Origin: Ilex aquifolium
Lineage: Eukaryota > Streptophyta > Magnoliopsida > Aquifoliales > Aquifoliaceae
Reading direction: 5' to 3'
Assembly: GCA_951799425.1 (NCBI GenBank)
Contig: OX637397.1
Coordinates: 14,530,064-14,594,063 of the forward strand
Length of the DNA stretch: 64,000 nucleotides
Shown: piece by piece, positions 1-10,978 of the stretch
Layout of the letters: the number at the start of each line of letters is the position of its first letter
Numbering within the stretch: position 1 is the stretch's first letter
Notes under the pieces: model-generated
Database searches by the model: none
What the model was told of the DNA's origin: nothing
Seen by the model: only the letters and a program-made list of their open reading frames with translations
Program-made: the position numbers and the translations under genes

Positions 1-1440
1 CCAAAAAGTTATAACTTCATTTTAAAAAATTATAACTATCGATACGGTATCAAAAAATACAAAAAAAAATTATAATTTAACGTTAAAAATTTATAGTTTT
101 TAATATTGTGCCAAATTAGAGATATGATATATAGAGTGAAAGAAAATTCATCAACATCTAGGTAGAGATACAATATAAGTCAAAGAAGTCAATCGATATC
201 CAGGTTATGTGGATAAATATAAATGATGATAAATATAGGTGATATTGATCTTTATCTTATTTATTACTCATCCTATAAATAGGGTAAAGCCCAATGTAAC
301 GAAGGATCATTGAATAATACATCAAATATAAATGTTGAGCGTTTAATCTATGGATATAAACATGATTTATCAAACCATGTAATTTTTTTAGTATTATATT
401 TTTCATTCCTTTTTCCTACCTCTAATATCTCTGCGATTATAAATTTATACAATACAGTAGTCTTCCAATCCATACTAGCCAAAGAATTGAATGGGTTGTC
501 ATATTATACTTAGTAAGGCTCGTTTAGAACTCATATACATGGTAGAACGTCACCTCCCAATTGTTAGTTGTTTAAACAGAGGACGGATATTTGTATAGTG
601 GGAGCACCTAATAACTTATTCATGAATTAAAATCATAATATTAAAACTTAAAATTATTTTATCTCAAATGTTTTGATCCCTTGATACAAGAAAAACAATC
701 AATCGAAAAAATATGTATTTGAAAATGTAATTTAAAGCAATCAAATTTCATGTATAAGCATCCAATTAAATACAACAAATTTACCTTTAAAAACACACGA
801 ACTTAAATTTCGAGAGGTTTGTAAATCACAAAAGGAGGGAGGGTTGGATATCAAGAGATTGGAACTTTGCACTGCTTCTAAAGTATTTATGGTTAATTTT
901 CGTTGATAAGAAAAACCTCTAGGTGCAATGGATACACTCATACCACCTTAGGCGTAAAAGCGTTTGAGAGGCTAATATACCCCATTCTTGCACTTGGAAT
1001 TGGTCAAAGGGGTCCCTTTGATTTTGGTTTGCAGTGAAAGAACCATCCTACAGTCAAAACTTCATAAGAACTCAAAGGTTAGTAAAATTATTGAAAGTAT
1101 TGAGACACCACGTATGAGAGAATTAAACATCGAATAAGAAGAAGTTTAAAAAGTTTTAATATATCTTGAATAATTTTATCATTTACCAAATCAAATAAAA
1201 AATAAATTGAAAAGTTCTAATATACCATGAATATGTATATTAAACATTTGATAAGAAACATATAGATCAAGTTGTAGCTGAACATATTCGGGTTACAATA
1301 TTTTATCCCTATAAATAAGGTTAAATATGATGTAATCAGTTACCAGAATGTACCAGACTTTCAGTGAATAGTTGTTTAATTGTTTTCTTATCTTTGAATT
1401 CTTATTTTTCAACAAGTATTATTTCTATTAGTTATCCGTT
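1..1440. other. AT-rich noncoding DNA with two LTR-like promoter remnants
   Basis: No gene is recognised. Two places look like decayed LTR promoter/leader segments: a CCTATAAATAGGG box followed by a CAATGTAAC stretch at about 271-300, and CCCTATAAATAAGG followed by ATGTAATCAG at about 1306-1340. The spacing resembles copia-type LTRs, but I found no matching partner LTR, no target duplication and no coding sequence between them. The short open frames here begin at non-ATG codons and have no recognisable product. Confidence 0.3.
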
Positions 1441-2092
1441 GTGTAAAACCAACAAAAAGTAACAAGTGGACATGGCCACACAAATCTGAGGAGCTGTTGG
1501 ATATTGCTAACACTATGCCTAGTTATGTTCCTAACCAAGCTATTGGGAGGACATCAACAAAAAGTAACAGGTGGACATGGCATCATCATCCTGTGCAATG
1601 GTATAAATTGATTTGGTTCCACCAAGCAATCCCTAGAATGAGTCTAATACTTTGGTTTGCTATAAAAGGCAGATTAAGTACCAGGGATAGAATGTAATCA
1701 TTTGCAGCTCATTGGGGATACGAATGCGTAGTATGTAGAGAGGACGCTGAAAGCCACTCTCGTCTATTTGTTGCTTGCTCCTACTCTAGCAGTTTATGGA
1801 GCCACATCATGCAGTCATGTTTTATACAATTATAACCTAGATCGTGGCATGAATTGATACAAGGCCTCCACTTCCTTCTAAATTCTATCTCTTGGGACCT
1901 ATCATTTGCATTCCAATTGTTTTTTGTTCTAACATGGCAACTATACTTACCTCATGGCATGTTTTATCTTTTGTTTTAGACATGATTATTGGGAATGCCC
2001 CATGTTATTTTTTGTAAGGATCATCCCTTTACTTGTATACTCACCTTTATTTTTTATCAATAGAAATTTTTACCTTCCAAATAAAAAAAAAT
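1441..2092 (+). mobile_element. 5'-truncated LINE, zinc-binding C-terminal part of reverse transcriptase
   Basis: The plus strand encodes the zf-RVT-like C-terminal segment of plant L1-type LINE polymerases: WYKLIWFHQAIPRMSLILW, then GRLSTRD, then a CxxC...HxxxxC arrangement (CVVCREDAESHSRLFVAC) after an in-frame stop at about 1696. The 3' end is marked by a noncoding tail that ends in an A-rich run near 2083-2092, as expected of LINEs. The N-terminal endonuclease and RT core are absent, so the copy is 5'-truncated and dead. A short phrase, ACAAAAAGTAACAAGTGGAC, occurs twice about 100 bp apart (about 1453 and 1557), probably a local duplication. Family assignment rests on motif recognition. 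Confidence 0.72.
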
Positions 2093-2929
2093 TATCCATC
2101 ACCAGCTAAATGTGGAATTTAATTATAGAATTGAAAATCTATATGAACCTCCTTGAAATCATACCAAACTAACAAAATTTAAGTATTTTCATATTAGATA
2201 TTAGAAAACTCCTAGTTTTGATATTAGAAAATTTCAAAACTATAACTTTAAAATGAGGGTCTCAAATTTCAAGTCTGATTTTAGTTCATATTTAAAAATA
2301 GTACAAAAAAGAGGAGACGAAACAAAGGGGAGAAAAAATGTACCGACAGTAAGAGCGTAGTCAATGAAGATATTAAAATAACAATAATCAAAACCCATCG
2401 CCACTTCGCAAATAAATTTTAAGAGATGAGAATCAGTCACTTGGTGTGTTAGGGCAGAGAGAGAGAGAGATTTTGACTTATATGAAAATAATTTAATATT
2501 TTGTATGAGAAGTCATAATTTTTTAAAACACTTCCCACCTTAACTAACCAGAGATCAGAACAAGACTGATCTCTCTTTCAAAGAAGTGAGTACAAATTTT
2601 ACTCATCGTACTTTTTACCTTCATACCTTGTTGGATGGGGCTGTCTGTGCAAGAAAAGGAAAGACAAACTCATCGTACTTTTTAAACTCTTGAATTTTCA
2701 TCACCTGATAAAATAAAAACAATCACATAAATAATTCCAAAAACTTGTATTTATTTGCAAATTTTGGCCACAAAAAACATGATAATTTGTCTTCAAATTT
2801 CTTCGCATTAGCAGTTGGTATGAAAAAACAATATAAATCTGAGAAATAAGTTGACAAACACTGTGAATTAAAGGTAAAACTTGGGCAACGTTGAGAGGTC
2901 AATCTAGATTCAACTCAATTAATAATCTT
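2093..2929. other. noncoding, no feature recognised
   Basis: AT-rich DNA with a short GA repeat near 2457-2471. I see no open frame with a recognisable product and no repeat boundaries. Confidence 0.4.
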
Positions 2930-3480
2930 ACCTTAAATCCTTCAACTCGCGTGTTGCACATTCTGAAATTTTTGAACTCAGGCCACGCAACTTGAGCTAA
3001 TATTTGGGTTTAGTTCTACGATGGAAACACAGGCTCAATTCTAGAGCTATACAAGCCAGGGTGTAATTTGTATAACAAAAGTAGTTGAGTTGGGGTTGGA
3101 TTGGGTATAATTCCGAAAGCCTGAAGCTCCAACTCAGTACTGTATTTTGTTTCAAAGCTCAATTTGAACATTGGAAAACTCAACTTAAACTTTTAAAATT
3201 ATCAGATAGTATTGGGGTGTGTTTGGTTGACCCGTCCAAGTTGTATGTCTACAATAAGCTAGTATCTATGGTCAGTACTCTACCACCTCAATAAAAGGTC
3301 CAGAGTTAGAAATTAGGATGCGGTGTCACTATAGAACTAGGTTTGTAATTTAGATTGAATTGAATTAGTGAATTCATGGGGGGTTTGATCATTTGCTACA
3401 TGAGAGACTTATATTTAATCATTTAATTCTTGCATGGTGCTTAAAAATTAGCTAAACACATTTTTATTCATAAAACGAAA
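2930..3480. repeat. dispersed repeat A, direct partial copy at 16080 and inverted copy at 59366
   Basis: Two blocks, 3024-3054 and 3337-3380, match the reverse complement of 59366-59441 closely; in that copy the blocks are adjacent, so about 282 bp (3055-3336) look inserted here. That inserted part and its right neighbour resemble 16080-16440 in the same orientation, sharing CAATTTGAACATTGGAAAAC. The short open frame inside (3085-3294) has a non-ATG start and no recognisable product. The repeat is likely a piece of an uncharacterised transposon or of a segmental duplication. Confidence 0.55.
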
Positions 3481-4051
3481 TAACTTCACATCATTGGATT
3501 TTTTTAAGTTTAATAATGCTTATTTCGAATTTTTTTTTTTGGAGGGGGAATTGAGTTCTTTAACATAGCTAGCCAGTAGTACATATTATAGAATACTTTG
3601 ATCCGACAGTATAATCTTATAGTACCAAACTCATTTAGAAAATGTGAACTTAAACACCACATTAATGCTCAAACCACTCTTTTCCAGTCAAAAACATGGG
3701 GTTTTGACAAGTTGTCAGAAAAAAAAGTCAGTCACCGACCATTAAAATTGTCACTTGAAAGGAGGAATTAATTCTTAGATTTGGTGGCCACAGAACTAAC
3801 TTGCATGGAATATGTCAAAAGAGTTGAAAGAATTGTGACCTAACCATGAATGCTAAGGATAAACAATTGATATCAATGCGTTTAACGATGATAAAGGCGA
3901 TTCAAACATTGGGGGACAAGATGATGTGACCTAAACATTTAGCCATTGTTTTTGAAAGCATGGGCCAGATATGCTATCCATGATGGTGTCAAATATTTTA
4001 TTTCAACTGTCTTTTGGTATGTAATCCTCACTTCTCTAGTTGCTTTGCATT
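3481..4051. other. noncoding left flank of retrotransposon E1
   Basis: No coding content is seen. The final bases before 4052 (CTTCTCTAGTTGCTTTG) reappear at 16396-16412, where the sequence runs on without the E1 insertion, so 16412-16440 serves as an approximate empty-site paralogue. Confidence 0.45.
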
Positions 4052-4056
4052 ATTGC
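4052..4056. repeat. target-site duplication ATTGC, left copy (E1)
   Basis: ATTGC directly precedes the TG of the 5' LTR and recurs at 15104-15108 directly after the CA of the 3' LTR, the 5-bp duplication expected from a Ty3/gypsy integrase. Confidence 0.93.
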
Positions 4057-4651
4057 TGATGGGTCAGGCCCAAATGACCCAACTCATGTGGAAAACCTAA
4101 GTCTGTCGAAAGGCCCAAGTTTATAAGAAGACTCAACATACACTATGAGGTCCAAGCCGGTCAAAGTCCCTCAAGGAGCTACGTCATCATGGTTAACTTC
4201 AAGGGAACATCCAAGAGCCTCACCCCTGCCACTTGGAGAGAGTCAACTTTCCCTCAAGCATTGACCGAGTCTTTTGGAGCTCCCCTGCCCGTTGAGAAGA
4301 GGAGGGGTCGCCGAACCATTATTTACTATTAAAATCTTCTTAGTCCGTTGAGACCCCCTGCCTACCTGATTAATACCCATTATGAGGCAACCACTATAAA
4401 GTGTAAGTTTCCCCATCACTTGAGGGACATCTGACAAAAACCCGAAGCTCATCTTTCTCTCTTGTAATTCCCTGATCTCCTTACCTGAGTTAATAAACTT
4501 CCCGGCAAACTTAGCCATTGAAAGTGGACGTAGGTCTCGTTGACCGAACCACTATAATCCTTGTGTTGTTCTTGTCTTTCCTCTACTTATTATTACTGCA
4601 TTTTATACTATTACTTGACTGTGGTGTGCGAACCAATTTTGTGCATCATCA
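4057..4651 (+). repeat. E1 5' LTR (595 bp)
   Basis: Begins TGATGGGTCAGG and ends GTGCATCATCA, so it has TG...CA ends. Within it a TATAAA box lies at 4395-4400 and an AATAAA polyadenylation-type signal at 4492-4497. The end carries the GTGGACGTAGG...ACCGAACCACTATAA block that recurs in E2 and E3 and, in altered form, in the copia LTR at 58016. It should drive the sense genomic transcript. Confidence 0.95.
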
Positions 4652-4654
4652 GTT

Positions 4655-4672
4655 TGGCGCCGTCTGTGGGAA
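4655..4672 (+). other. E1 primer binding site
   Basis: Three bases after the LTR the sequence TGGCGCCGTCTGTGGGAA occurs. Its first nine bases fit the complement of the 3' end of plant tRNA-Asp (TGGCGCCGT); the remainder departs from it. E2 (TGACGCCATCTG) and E3 carry decayed versions. The tRNA identity is therefore likely but not certain. Confidence 0.7.
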
Positions 4673-4715
4673 ACGACAAAATTCTCATTTCTAGAAAATC
4701 TTCTCTGTCAAATCC

Positions 4716-6188
4716 ATGAATCCCCCTGAAAACAATCCTGTGCGAGAAGAGGAGGTTACTCCTCCTCCGCCCGCTAATCCGGTCCCGAATGCGCAGCAGA
4801 TGCTGGACACCATGCAGCAACTTATGGCCCAGAACCAACAGATTCTGCAGCTGATGCTTGGGCAACAAGGATTAGAGCAGCCCGGACTTCAAGCTAGGGA
4901 AGCTCCACTCCCTGGTCATCAAGAAGTTCCCCCTCCGGGCGCCCCCTTAGGCGCCCCACCCTTGGGCGCCCAGCCAAGGGGGGCCCACCATGATGGACCT
5001 CCTCTTCCAGCCCCTGCTCCTGCTCCCCATGGTGGAGACCCTCCTCTTCAAGAGGACGAGGGTGAAAACCAAAACATTGAGCATGAGAGTCATTTCCGTG
5101 GTAATTCCAGAGGACCTCCTCCCAATCAGTGGGATGAAAAAATTAAGGAAGTGCAGAATCAGCTGGGTGATGTTTTCAACGCCATGAAGGCACAGGGACC
5201 TGAAACAGTAGACTATCTAGTAAGTCGAACCGACACACCCTTCAAGCCTGACGTAGCTAATTACCCGCTTCCTCAAAAATTCAAGATACCATCTGTCGAG
5301 ACCTTTGACGGTAAAAAAGATCCACTGGACCACCTCGAAACCTTTAAGACTTTGATGCAGCTACACAATGCTCCCGACGAAATAATGTGTCGAGCGTTCC
5401 CAACCACCCTGAAGGGATCCGCTCGACAATGGTTCGCCAAGATTTCCCCCTCCTCCATTGGCTCGTTTGCTGAGCTGAGCAGGTCTTTTGTGTCACACTT
5501 CATTGGAGGACGTCGCCACCAAAAGCCTGCCACACACCTGCTGAGCATAAAGCAGGAGAGAGATGAGAGCCTGAGAAGCTACCTCACTCGTTTTAACGAG
5601 GAGGTCCTTCAGGTCGAAGAGCCCGATGAAAAGGTTAGCATGACCGCCTTCCTGGGTGGCCTCCGGTCATCGAGCTTCCTTTTCTCGGTGATGAAGCGCC
5701 CACCGAAAAGCATGCCTGAGTTACTAGCGAAGGCCTAGAAGTATATGAACGCTGAAGACATTACAAGGGCCAGACGAGGTGAGTCCTCGAGAACTGAGGA
5801 GAAAAGAAAGGAGAGAGACAGAGACGACAAGAGGGAGAGTAATAACAAGCGCGGCAGGACAGAAAGGATACCTGCCAAGGACCGTCTCAGACCCGCTCCC
5901 CAGAGAGAGCGACAAGCCTTCACTCCCCTTAACGCCTCTGTCGGGCACATCCTATTACAAATTCAGGATGATCCCACAGTGAAGTGGCCAGGGAGAATGA
6001 AGTCTCCTTCAAACCGCAGGAACCCAAGCAAGTATTGTCGCTTCCATCGCGACCACGGCCATGACACTGACGACTGCTACGACCTCAAAAGACAGATTGA
6101 AGAACTCATTCAACGAGGTCACCTACGCCAATATGTGGCCGGTAGAGGACAGGCACCGGCACCGCCTCGTAACCAGGAAGAACAGTAG
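4716..6188 (+). pseudogene. gag: E1 gag, interrupted by an in-frame TAG
   Basis: Encodes the structural Gag polyprotein that packages the element RNA. The ATG at 4716 opens a Pro/Gln-rich N terminus; a retrotransposon gag core follows (FPTTLKGSARQWFAKISPSS, about 5398-5460), then a basic Arg/Glu-rich stretch and a zinc knuckle of the form CX2HX4HX4C (CRFHRDHGHDTDDC, from 6036), a variant typical of Tat elements. The frame is broken by TAG at 5736-5738 in a context where relatives read Gln (CAG to TAG). TAG at 6186-6188 ends Gag and is followed in the same frame by pol; whether it is a natural readthrough stop or another CAG to TAG change is unclear. The segment 4937-4985 has several GGCGCCC units. 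Confidence 0.9.
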
Positions 6189-8430
6189 CCCATCGGGGAA
6201 ATTCACACCATCTCCGGAGGGCTTGCAGGGGGAGGAGAATCCCTCTCCGCAATGAAGACTCATGCCAGGAAAGCCAGGCATCCTGATGAATTACGCCCAT
6301 CTAAGGCACCAAAGCATGGCAACGACGAGGTCATATCTTTCTCGGACAAGGATTTAGAGGGAATTCAGCACCCCCATGATGACCCTCTAGTGCTTACCAT
6401 GACCGTCGCCAACTTCCAAGTGCGGAGAATTCTTGTGGACAGTGGCAGCTCTGCGGATATCTTGTTCGCAGAGGCTTATGACAAGCTCAACTTGGGCAGG
6501 GAGAGACTACAGCCTATCAGGTCACCCTTCATTGGGTTCTCCGGAGAGAAGGTGTATCCCCTAGGGTCCATCACCTTACCAGTCACTGCAGGTGTAGCAC
6601 CCCGAAGCTCCACAATCATGGTTAACTTCCTGGTGATAGATTGCCCTTCAGCATACAACGTCATTCTAGGCCGACCCGCTCTCAACACTCTAAGAGCGGT
6701 GCCCTCTACCTACCACCTCATTCTCCGCTTCCCTACCCCGAGCGGAGTCAGAGAGGTCCGGGGAGACCAGGTAGCTGCAAGAGAGTGCTACGTCTCCTCT
6801 ATGAAGGCGAGGAAGCCACAGGAGGCGCTGCAAGTAGAGGTCCTCGACCCAAGGGATGATGCCACTATAGAAAGAGGAGAACCAGTTGAGGAGCTCACCC
6901 CAGTGACCCTGGATGTTGAGTATCCAGAAAGAAAAGTGTACATTGGCTCTTCCCTTCCTGAAGACTTGGTCCGCCAGCTCATAGACTTTTTGAGGGGTAA
7001 TATGGACGTTTTTGCTTGGTCACATGCGGACCTGGAGGGCATCGACTCTGAGGTCGCCACCCACCGCCTCAACGTCGACCCTTACCACAAGCCTGTTCGC
7101 CAAAAACTGAGAGGTGCCTCCACTGAAAGGGCCCAAGCGATGGAAAAGGAGGTGGGAAAGTTGATAGAGAACGGAGCAGTTAGAGAAGTAGCCTATCCTG
7201 AGTGGCTCTCGAACGTGGTAATGGTGACGAAAGCTAATGGAAAGTGGCGCCTCTGCGTCGACTTTACTGAGCTCAACAAGGCGTGCCCAAAGGATAGCTA
7301 TCCACTACCACGAATCGACCTCCTTATCGACGCCACAGCAGGACATGAATTGCTCACCTTCTTGGATGCATACTCTGGGTATAACCAGATTAGCATGCAT
7401 CCCCCAGACCAGGAGAAGACATCGTTCATCACTCCAAGGGGAACCTACTGCTACAGGGTCATGCCCTTCGGGTTGAAGAACGCAGGAGCAACTTATCAAT
7501 GACTGGTGAACAAGATGTTCCAGTCGCAGATCGGGAGAACAATGGAGGTGTATGTGGACGACATGCTCGTAAAGAGTCTTGCAGCAGCAGATCATATTGA
7601 TCACCTCCAAGAAACTTTCAATGTTCTCAGATCATACCACATGAAGTTGAATCCTGAAAAGTGTGCCTTTGGCGTAGGCTCAGGAAAGTTCCTTGGCTTT
7701 ATGGTCAACCAGAGAGGAATTGAGGCGAACCCCGACAAAATCAAGGCAATCTTAAATATGAAGTCACCGTCCTTAACCAAGGAGCTCCAGCGCCTCAATG
7801 GGAGAATTGCAGCGCTCAATAGGTTCGTCTCCAAATCTGCAGACAAATGTCTGCCTTTCTTCAAAATTCTCCGAAAGGCTTTCGAGTGGGGACCTGAGGC
7901 AGAAGAAGCATTCCAAAAGCTTAAACTCTACTTGGCTAAACCTCCACTCCTTTCACACACTACATCTGGTGAGACTTTATATCTATACCTTTCTGCTTCC
8001 CGATCAGCAGTGAGTTCGGTCCTCATCAGGAACAGTGACGGGGTACAGAGGCCGATTTATTATGTGAGCAGGGCATATCGGGGAGCGGAAGTCAGATATT
8101 CAGAACTAGAAAAATTAGCACTAGCCCTCATCTCAACAGCTAGGCGCCTGCGGCACTACTTTCAGAGTCACACTATTGTTGTCATCACAGATCAGCCTCT
8201 AAAGAGAGTATTGGGGAAGCCAGATGTATCCGGGAGACTCCTAAAATGGGCAGTGGAACTAGGCGAGTTCGACATCCAGTACCAGCCAAGGGCGGCTATC
8301 AAAGCGCAAGCCTTGGCAGATTTTGTCGCGGAGCTTACACCAATAGGGGAGGTAAATGAATATTCTACGCTCCAGACATCGAGTCCGGACACCCAAAGCA
8401 AGGTGATACACAACGAGGACACTAGGGCAC
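6189..8430 (+). pseudogene. pol: E1 pol part 1: protease, reverse transcriptase, RNase H
   Basis: Continues in the gag frame. It starts with PIGEIHTISGGLAGGGES, a conserved Tat gag-pol junction. The aspartic protease has its active site in VDSGSSADIL (Asp codon at 6438) and a later NVILGRP. The reverse transcriptase shows CVDFTELNKACPKDSYPLPR, FLDAYSGYNQI, MPFGLKNAGATYQ and the catalytic YVDD at 7551-7562. The RNase H follows (YLSASRSAVSSVL to QALADFVAELT, ending about 8340). TGA at 7500-7502 sits between ATYQ and LVNKMF where relatives have Arg (CGA to TGA), which truncates RT before its catalytic motif. No frameshift is present. Confidence 0.92.
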
Positions 8431-8936
8431 CCACCCCTGGTGCCCAGACACTCCTGGGCGCCCAGGCCTCCTCTGCAGGCGCCCAGACCTCCTCTACAGG
8501 CGTCCAGGCCTCCTCTGCAGGCGCCCCGACCTCCTCTACAGGCGCCCCGACCTCCTCTGCAGGTGCCCAGACCTCCTCTGCAGGTGCCCAGGCCTCCTCC
8601 GCAGGCGCCCAGACACTCCCGAGTGTCCAGCCCTCCTCTGCATGCGTCCAGGCCTCAGGCGCCCAAACCTCCTCTGCAGGCATCCAGGCACTCCCGGGCG
8701 TCCAGGCCTCCTCTGCAGGCGTCTAAGCCTCCTCTGCAGGCGCCCAGACCTCCTCTGCAGGCATCCAGGCACTCCCGGGCGTCTAGGCCTCCTCTACAGG
8801 AGCCCAGACCTCCTCTGCAAGCGCCCATACCTCCTCCGCAGGTGCCCAGACACTCCCGGGCGTCCAGGCCTCCTCTGCAGGCGTCCAGGCCTCTTCTGCA
8901 GGCGCCCAGACCTCCTCCGCAGGCACCCAGCCTGGA
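8427..8936 (+). repeat. 21-bp minisatellite encoding the tether between the two RNase H domains
   Basis: A tandem array whose units read GCAGGCGCCCAGACCTCCTC, with variants. In the pol frame it encodes roughly 20 heptads of the type AGAQTSS/AGVQASS, a Gly/Ala/Gln/Thr/Ser-rich flexible linker. Some units carry an insertion (CACTCCCGGGCGTCCAG). Two units have become stops in frame: TAA at 8724-8726 and TAG at 8784-8786, both at the Gln position of GVQ. The same CGCCCAG word also recurs in E1 gag, in the antisense gene and in E2 and E3. The open frames on other strands and frames across the array are by-products of the repeat. Confidence 0.9.
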
Positions 8937-10718
8937 GCCTTGCCACCCAATCTTGTTTCTTTGACTCCCTCAGTGATCTCCGAACTCTCCTCTTCGCCGC
9001 TTTGGAAGCTTTATGTGGATGGATCATCAACCCGTGAAGGAGGAGGGGCTGGCTTAATCCTAATCAACCCCGAAGGCGCTACCATCAAGTACGCTGTGAA
9101 GCTCCACTTTATCGCCTCCAACAATGAGGCAGAATATGAGGCCCTCCTCTCTGGACTTAGATTGGCAATCAAGATGGAGGCTCAACACCTCATCACTCAC
9201 AGCGACTCTCAGCTAATAGTCAACCAAGTAAATGGCGAGTTCGAAGCAAAGGGAGCCAGAATGCAGGAGTACCTTGTCATGGTGAAAGCCTTGGTCGCCA
9301 AGTTTAAAATTTTTCAAATCTCCCATATCCCGAGGGAGGAGAACATGGCCGCTGATGCACTAGCCCGGCTCGCCTCGTCCTTAGACGCCCCACCAGGACC
9401 AACATTCATGGGTCACCAGTTAGAACCAAGCAGGTTAGACATGGAAGCTACAAGTATCAATTGTGCATCTGCCGAGACAAACTGGATGACCCCAATAAAG
9501 GCATACCTCCAGGAAGGTGCGTTGCCTAATGACTCTAGTGAAGCCAGGAAACTCAGGATGAGAGCCTCCAAATTTACTATTTTTCAAGATACCCTGTACA
9601 AAAAAAGGTACTCCTTACCGTTATTGCGGTGTCTTTCGCCTGAAGAGGCAAACTATGCCCTGCGGGAGATCCATGAAGGGATTTGTGGGAATCATTCTGG
9701 AGGGCGCTCCCTTGCCCACAAGGCGCTCAGACAAGGCTATTTCTGGCCTAGTATGATGAGGGACGCCCATGAATTTGCCAAGAAGTGCGACAAATGTCAG
9801 CGCTTCGCCACTGTGCCCAGACAACCACCAGAGGAGCTCACAGTCGTCACAAGCCCATGGCCCTTCTCCAAATGGGGCATCGACATCCTAGGTCCCCTAC
9901 CTCTCAGCAAAGGACAGTGCAAGTTCGTGGTGGTAGCGGTGGACTACTTCACTAAATGGGCGGAGGCAGAACCCTTAGCAAAAATAACAGACGTCAAGGT
10001 AAAAGATTTCATCTGGAAAAACCTGGTCTGTCGCTTTAGGATACCCCACGCCATTGTCAGCGACAATGCCAAGTAGTTCGACAACAAGCTCCTGAACTCC
10101 TTCTGCTCAGACCTTCAAATAAAGCAACCTCATTCCAGCCCGGCACACCCGCAGGCAAACGGGCAGGCTGAGGTCATGGTGAGAACGGTGCTGCGTAACC
10201 TAAAGACAAGGCTCGAAAAGGCAAAAGGTCTTTGGGTCGAGGAGCTCCCAGGCGTATTATTGGCCTATCGGACCACACCAAGAACTCCAACCGGAGAAAC
10301 CCCCTTCTCCCTCGCCTTTGGAACTGAGGCAGTCATTCCTGTGGAGATCGGGGTGCATTCTCTAAGGGTCCAACACCACGACCCTGTCACCAATGAGGAA
10401 GGACTCCGCATCAACCTCGACTTAGTAGAGGAGGCAAGGGAGATGGCTGTGGTCCGCAACGCGGAGTACAAGCGTCGCATGGCAAAATACTACAACTCGA
10501 GGGTGAAGCCTCGTTCCTTCCAACCAGGAGACTTGGTCCTTAAGAAAGTGATCCTAGCCATAAAGGATTCACGAGAAGGAAAACTGGGACCGAATTGGGA
10601 AGGACCCTACCTCATAATAGAAGTGGTGAGGCCGGGTACCTACAAGATACAGGGTTGTGAGGGGAAAGTTTTGCCCCATCCATGGAATGCCGAGCACTTG
10701 AAGAGGTACTATCAGTGA
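8937..10718 (+). pseudogene. pol: E1 pol part 2: second (archaeal-type) RNase H and integrase
   Basis: Same frame as part 1. A second RNase H starts at WKLYVDGSSTREGGGAG (about 9002) and runs through NNEAEYEALLSGL, THSDSQLIVNQV and REENMAADALARLAS (about 9380). This extra domain, distinct from the RT-linked one, is diagnostic of Tat elements. The integrase has a zinc-binding N terminus (ICGNHSGG ... CDKCQ), a catalytic core with GIDILGP, a DN pair in IVSDNAK, and a downstream QANGQAE, consistent with a DDE triad, followed by a basic C terminus ending near PWNAEHLKRYYQ (stop 10716-10718). TAG at 10074-10076 interrupts the core just after the second Asp, where relatives have Gln. Confidence 0.92.
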
Positions 10719-10978
10719 CATCTTGAGAGACTCAAAGTAGAAAAGCTGGGAACTTGATTTTATTTTCTGTACTTTTTTGGGGCGGTTGCTCGATATTGCT
10801 TTTTCAGAAGCAATAAAATAAATAAAACAAAATTTCTAGATTCACTCAAAAAATCTTTGCATTTTTGTATTCAAGATCAAAAGGTCAAAACCACTACCAC
10901 TTTCACAAAAGTAGGGCTACAAAATGCTTTTCAAACAAAGAAATAAAGAAATTCTTAAATCAAAAAGTCCCTAGCACT
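10719..10978 (+). other. spacer between pol and the antisense gene
   Basis: Short AT-rich noncoding segment. AATAAAATAAATAAAAC at about 10810 could serve plus-strand 3' processing, and TTTATTTT near 10759 reads AAAATAAA on the minus strand, downstream of the antisense gene. Neither assignment is proven. Confidence 0.35.

Noticed and set aside
310-513. Short frames in the first 3.3 kb as genes
   Set aside because: Most lack an ATG start, are near the length expected by chance in AT-rich DNA, and show no domain.
4243-4518. Minus-strand frame of 91 codons inside the E1 LTR, present again at 14695-14970
   Set aside because: The repetition is due to the LTR duplication; no domain is recognisable.
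8440-9037. Pro/Arg-rich open frames overlapping the 21-bp minisatellite, on both strands
   Set aside because: They are other-frame readings of the repeat; the pol frame through it joins recognised domains on both sides.
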